Notes under the pieces: model-generated
Seen by the model: the letters and a program-made list of their open reading frames with translations, nothing else
The model's database searches: none
Told to the model about the DNA's origin: nothing
NCBI GenBank assembly: GCA_937888765.1
Contig: CALASU010000242.1
Coordinates: 1 to 7,706 of the forward strand
Source: an uncultured Clostridia bacterium
GTDB taxonomy: Bacteria > Bacillota > Clostridia > Lachnospirales > Anaerotignaceae
Length of the DNA stretch: 7,706 nt
Direction: 5' to 3'
Made by a program: the position numbers and the translations under genes
Part shown: positions 5,505 to 7,706 of the stretch, piece after piece
Position numbering within the stretch: the first letter of the stretch is position 1
Layout: every line of letters begins with the position of its first letter

Positions 5505-6575
5505 ATGAGCAAAGAGAGAATCCGCAGAAATGGCTACGACAGTCTGAGTGATGCAGACAAGGGCTATTATGATGATATGTATAAAGATCTGCCTAAGGAA
5601 GTTGTGAATATCCTGATGCAGACACACCCTCTGATGGGCAGAAATGATGATCCCGAGGCGACTGCATACCGCACACGCCGCCCCCAGAGAGATGATCTGG
5701 ATGAGATCAGAGAAGCAAGAATGCAGAGAGTCAGCGACGAAATTGACGAAATGAGCAATGCGCCTCAGCAGGACGGCGATCCTACAAAATATGTATCCCG
5801 CCGTTCCCGTTATACAGAAGAGCCTGTCGAAGAAGAAGTGTATACTTCCGCACCCAAAGGGAATACAATGAATGAGGACGACTATGACGACGGTATTCAG
5901 TATGTGAGCATGATGCCCGCACGCAGAAAATCCAAAATCGTGGAAGAAGTAACGATTCAGACAACACCCGGCGGCAAACGCTCCAGAAGAAAAGAGTCCT
6001 ATGATGATATGAGTCAGACAGCGTATAATCGTCGTTCCTATGAAGAAATGGACTTTGAAACAAGACTGAAGCAGGAACATCTGGACAATCTCTATGATGA
6101 AGATGGCTATGATGAAGAAGATGAATACCGTGGCACAACAAGCAAACTGCCTTATATTCTGGGGATCATCGGTCTGCTGCTGATTATCTTTCTGATTTTC
6201 CGTACCGTAAGTCTTGGCAGTCAGCTGCAGGATGCGAAGAACCAGATCACACAGAACGAATCCTATAAGGAAAAATACGAAGAAATTCAGCTGGAAAAAA
6301 TGCAGCTGGAAGAACAGCTGGAAGGCAAAACAACAGGCGATGCTGCAAAAGAAGAGAAGGAACCTGCAAAAGAAAATAAAACAGAATCTGAAAAGAAAGA
6401 AACAGCAGGCAGCGGCACAACTGAGGAATATACCATTGTATCCGGCGATACGCTGTGGAAGATTGCGGAAAAAACACTGGGTAACGGTGCAGAATATCAG
6501 AAGATTCTGGATGCAAACGGCATGAAGGAAAGCGATAATCTGAAAATCGGTGCAAAACTGAAAATTCCTAAATAA
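5505..6575 (+). CDS. LysM-domain single-pass membrane protein
   Basis: A 356-residue type II membrane protein. Residues 1-213 are hydrophilic, very acidic with Arg patches, rich in Asp/Tyr (YYDDMY, EDDYDDG, YDEDGYDEEDEY) and probably disordered in the cytoplasm. A single membrane segment lies at about 215-233 (LPYILGIIGLLLIIFLIF). A coiled coil follows (235-274), then a Lys/Glu/Thr linker, and a C-terminal LysM domain at 308-355 (YTIVSGDTLWKIAEKTLG, then ILDANGM, then LKIGAKLKIP). LysM binds the GlcNAc parts of peptidoglycan, so the protein should tie the membrane to the wall; no hydrolase domain is present. GGAGG lies 7 nt before the ATG. No terminator separates it from rho, 45 bp on, so cotranscription is likely. 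A role in division, wall sensing or sporulation is possible, but the sequence does not decide. Confidence 0.9.
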   Translation: MSKERIRRNGYDSLSDADKGYYDDMYKDLPKEVVNILMQTHPLMGRNDDPEATAYRTRRPQRDDLDEIREARMQRVSDEIDEMSNAPQQDGDPTKYVSRRSRYTEEPVEEEVYTSAPKGNTMNEDDYDDGIQYVSMMPARRKSKIVEEVTIQTTPGGKRSRRKESYDDMSQTAYNRRSYEEMDFETRLKQEHLDNLYDEDGYDEEDEYRGTTSKLPYILGIIGLLLIIFLIFRTVSLGSQLQDAKNQITQNESYKEKYEEIQLEKMQLEEQLEGKTTGDAAKEEKEPAKENKTESEKKETAGSGTTEEYTIVSGDTLWKIAEKTLGNGAEYQKILDANGMKESDNLKIGAKLKIPK

Positions 6576-6620
6576 TTCGGAACAGGAATAAGAATCCTTA
6601 ACTGAGAACAGGAGAATGGC

Positions 6621-7706
6621 ATGAGCAGTGAACTGGAAAAAAAGACGCTTGCAGAATTGAGAACAGAGGCAAAGGAAATGGGCATCCGCTCCGTTACTAC
6701 GCTGAAAAAAAACGAACTGATTGAAAAAATAACCGAACAGCAGCAGGCAAAGAAGGAAAGTGCAGTACCGCAGAAAGAAAGTCCGCAGGTAACAGCATAT
6801 GGTTTTTCTCTGAAAAAGCAGGAGGAAAAGCGCGAAGAAAAAAGGGAGAGAGAATCTCAGAAAGAACCTGTAAAAGAAGGACAGCAGGAAACACAGGAAA
6901 CCTCTCAGCGGGAATGGCTGCAGGAATACGGCGAGATGGGCGAAGGCATCCTTGAGGTGCTGCCGGACGGCTATGGCTTTCTGCGTGCACAGAATTGCTC
7001 GCAGGGCCCGCAGGACATTTATGTCTCCATCGCGCAGATCCGGCGCTTTTCACTGCGCAGCGGCGATCATGTCGTGGGCAGAACGCGCGAGAAGCGCGTG
7101 GGCGACCGATACAACGCGCTGATGTATATCGACAGCATCAACGGAGACCAGCCGGAAACTGCGCGCCAGCGCAAACCGTTCGATACGCTGACGCCGATTC
7201 ATCCGAACCGTAGACTGACGCTGGAGGGTGAGGATGGGGAAGATGATCTGTCCATGCGCCTGCTCGACTTCATCGCGCCGATCGGCCTCGGGCAGCGTGC
7301 GCTGATCGTCGCGCCGCCTAAGGCGGGCAAGACCGTGCTGCTTAAAAAGATTGCGCAGGCGATCCGCCGGAATCATCCGGATATTGAGCTGATTCTGCTG
7401 CTGATTGACGAGCGCCCGGAGGAGGTAACCGACCTCAAGCGAAGCGTCGACGCGCAGGTGGTATATTCGACGTTCGACGCGCCGCAGGAGAACCACGTCC
7501 GTGTGGCGGATATGGTCTATGAGCGCGCGCAGCGGCTTGTGGAGCAGGGGAAGGACGTCGTTGTGCTGATGGACAGCCTGACGAGGCTGGCCCGCGCGTG
7601 CAATGCGATGGCGCCGGGCGGCCGTGCGATGAGCGGCGGCCTTGCGCCCGGCGTGCTGGCGGGACCCAAGCGCTTTTTCGGCGCGGCGCGCAACATCGAG
7701 GAGGGC
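6621..7706 (+). CDS. rho: transcription termination factor Rho, 3' end outside window
   Basis: The frame stays open for 362 codons to the window edge. Rho is the hexameric RNA helicase that ends transcription. Seen in order: an N-terminal SAP-like Rho_N helical domain (about 5-40, KTLAELRTEAKEMGI); a charged Lys/Glu/Gln linker (41-100); a cold-shock-like RNA-binding domain from about 107 (GEGILEVLPDGYGFLRA); a Walker A loop APPKAGKT (231-238); the catalytic Glu region LLIDERPEEVTD (260-271); Walker B VVVLMDSLTRLARA (313-326); and PKRFFGAARNIEEG (349-362), where the sequence is cut. About 100 residues or more, including the R-loop, should follow. The start at 6621 has CAGGAG 6 nt upstream; an ATG at 6616 stops after two codons. 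Base use changes sharply inside the gene: 24 of the first 50 codons, but 44 of the last 50 visible ones, end in G or C. Confidence 0.96.
   Translation, partial: MSSELEKKTLAELRTEAKEMGIRSVTTLKKNELIEKITEQQQAKKESAVPQKESPQVTAYGFSLKKQEEKREEKRERESQKEPVKEGQQETQETSQREWLQEYGEMGEGILEVLPDGYGFLRAQNCSQGPQDIYVSIAQIRRFSLRSGDHVVGRTREKRVGDRYNALMYIDSINGDQPETARQRKPFDTLTPIHPNRRLTLEGEDGEDDLSMRLLDFIAPIGLGQRALIVAPPKAGKTVLLKKIAQAIRRNHPDIELILLLIDERPEEVTDLKRSVDAQVVYSTFDAPQENHVRVADMVYERAQRLVEQGKDVVVLMDSLTRLARACNAMAPGGRAMSGGLAPGVLAGPKRFFGAARNIEEG
6990..7706. other. G+C-rich segment inside rho, unlike the rest of the window
   Basis: From about codon 123 the coding style changes. The last GCA alanine codon is at 6987-6989; after it alanine is almost always GCG, and arginine CGC or CGG. 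Upstream, GCA and AGA are common, as in the other genes here. The reading frame and the Rho fold continue without a break across the change. Recombination with a G+C-rich relative and a join between two genomes during assembly both explain it. Confidence 0.7.

Noticed and set aside
1..7706. CRISPR array, tRNA, rRNA, insertion sequence or phage genes
   Set aside because: No regularly spaced direct repeats, tRNA cloverleaf, transposase or integrase motifs were found on either strand.

Overview
The window looks like chromosomal DNA from a Gram-positive, low-to-mid G+C Clostridia, most likely the Ruminococcaceae/Oscillospiraceae group. Grounds: strong AGGAGG-type ribosome binding sites, near-consensus sigma-A promoters (TTGACA-17-TAAAAT), AT-flanked intrinsic terminators, a MecA-type adaptor, an XRE regulator paired with a small Cys-rich protein, and a Rho factor with Clostridia-like sequence. 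No phage, transposase, CRISPR or tRNA was seen. The taxonomic call is inference.

Layout, left to right. (1) 61-574: a divergent pair, a 65-residue Cys-rich protein on the minus strand and a 75-residue XRE regulator on the plus strand, separated by 88 bp carrying a promoter and an imperfect inverted repeat. (2) 579-609: a shared convergent terminator. (3) 632-2500 (minus): a complete methyl-accepting chemotaxis receptor with its own promoter. (4) 2659-2708: a long hairpin terminator, then 2710-3360 (minus): a MecA-family ClpC adaptor with a good promoter and a second inverted repeat around its -35. (5) 3486-3642: a compact control region reading right: a perfect 11-bp inverted repeat whose arms lie on a predicted -35 and -10, then a G+C-rich folded leader of about 90 nt ending in an intrinsic terminator only 29 bp before the next start codon. 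(6) 3643-5244 (plus): a 533-residue membrane-anchored protein of unknown function, with its own terminator. (7) 5369-6575 (plus): a strong promoter and a type II membrane protein with a C-terminal LysM domain. (8) 6621-7706 (plus): the first 362 codons of rho, cut by the window edge and probably cotranscribed with the LysM gene.

Most genes here are single transcription units, so the window does not read as one pathway. Shared themes are the cell surface and signalling (chemoreceptor, LysM protein, 533-residue exported protein) and control of protein or RNA fate (MecA, Rho).

The points most worth a second look are: the leader/terminator with an operator-like palindrome before the 533-residue protein; an abrupt rise in G+C within rho near position 6990, which could be recombination or a contig misjoin; the Cys-rich/XRE divergent pair; and the inverted repeat on the mecA promoter.
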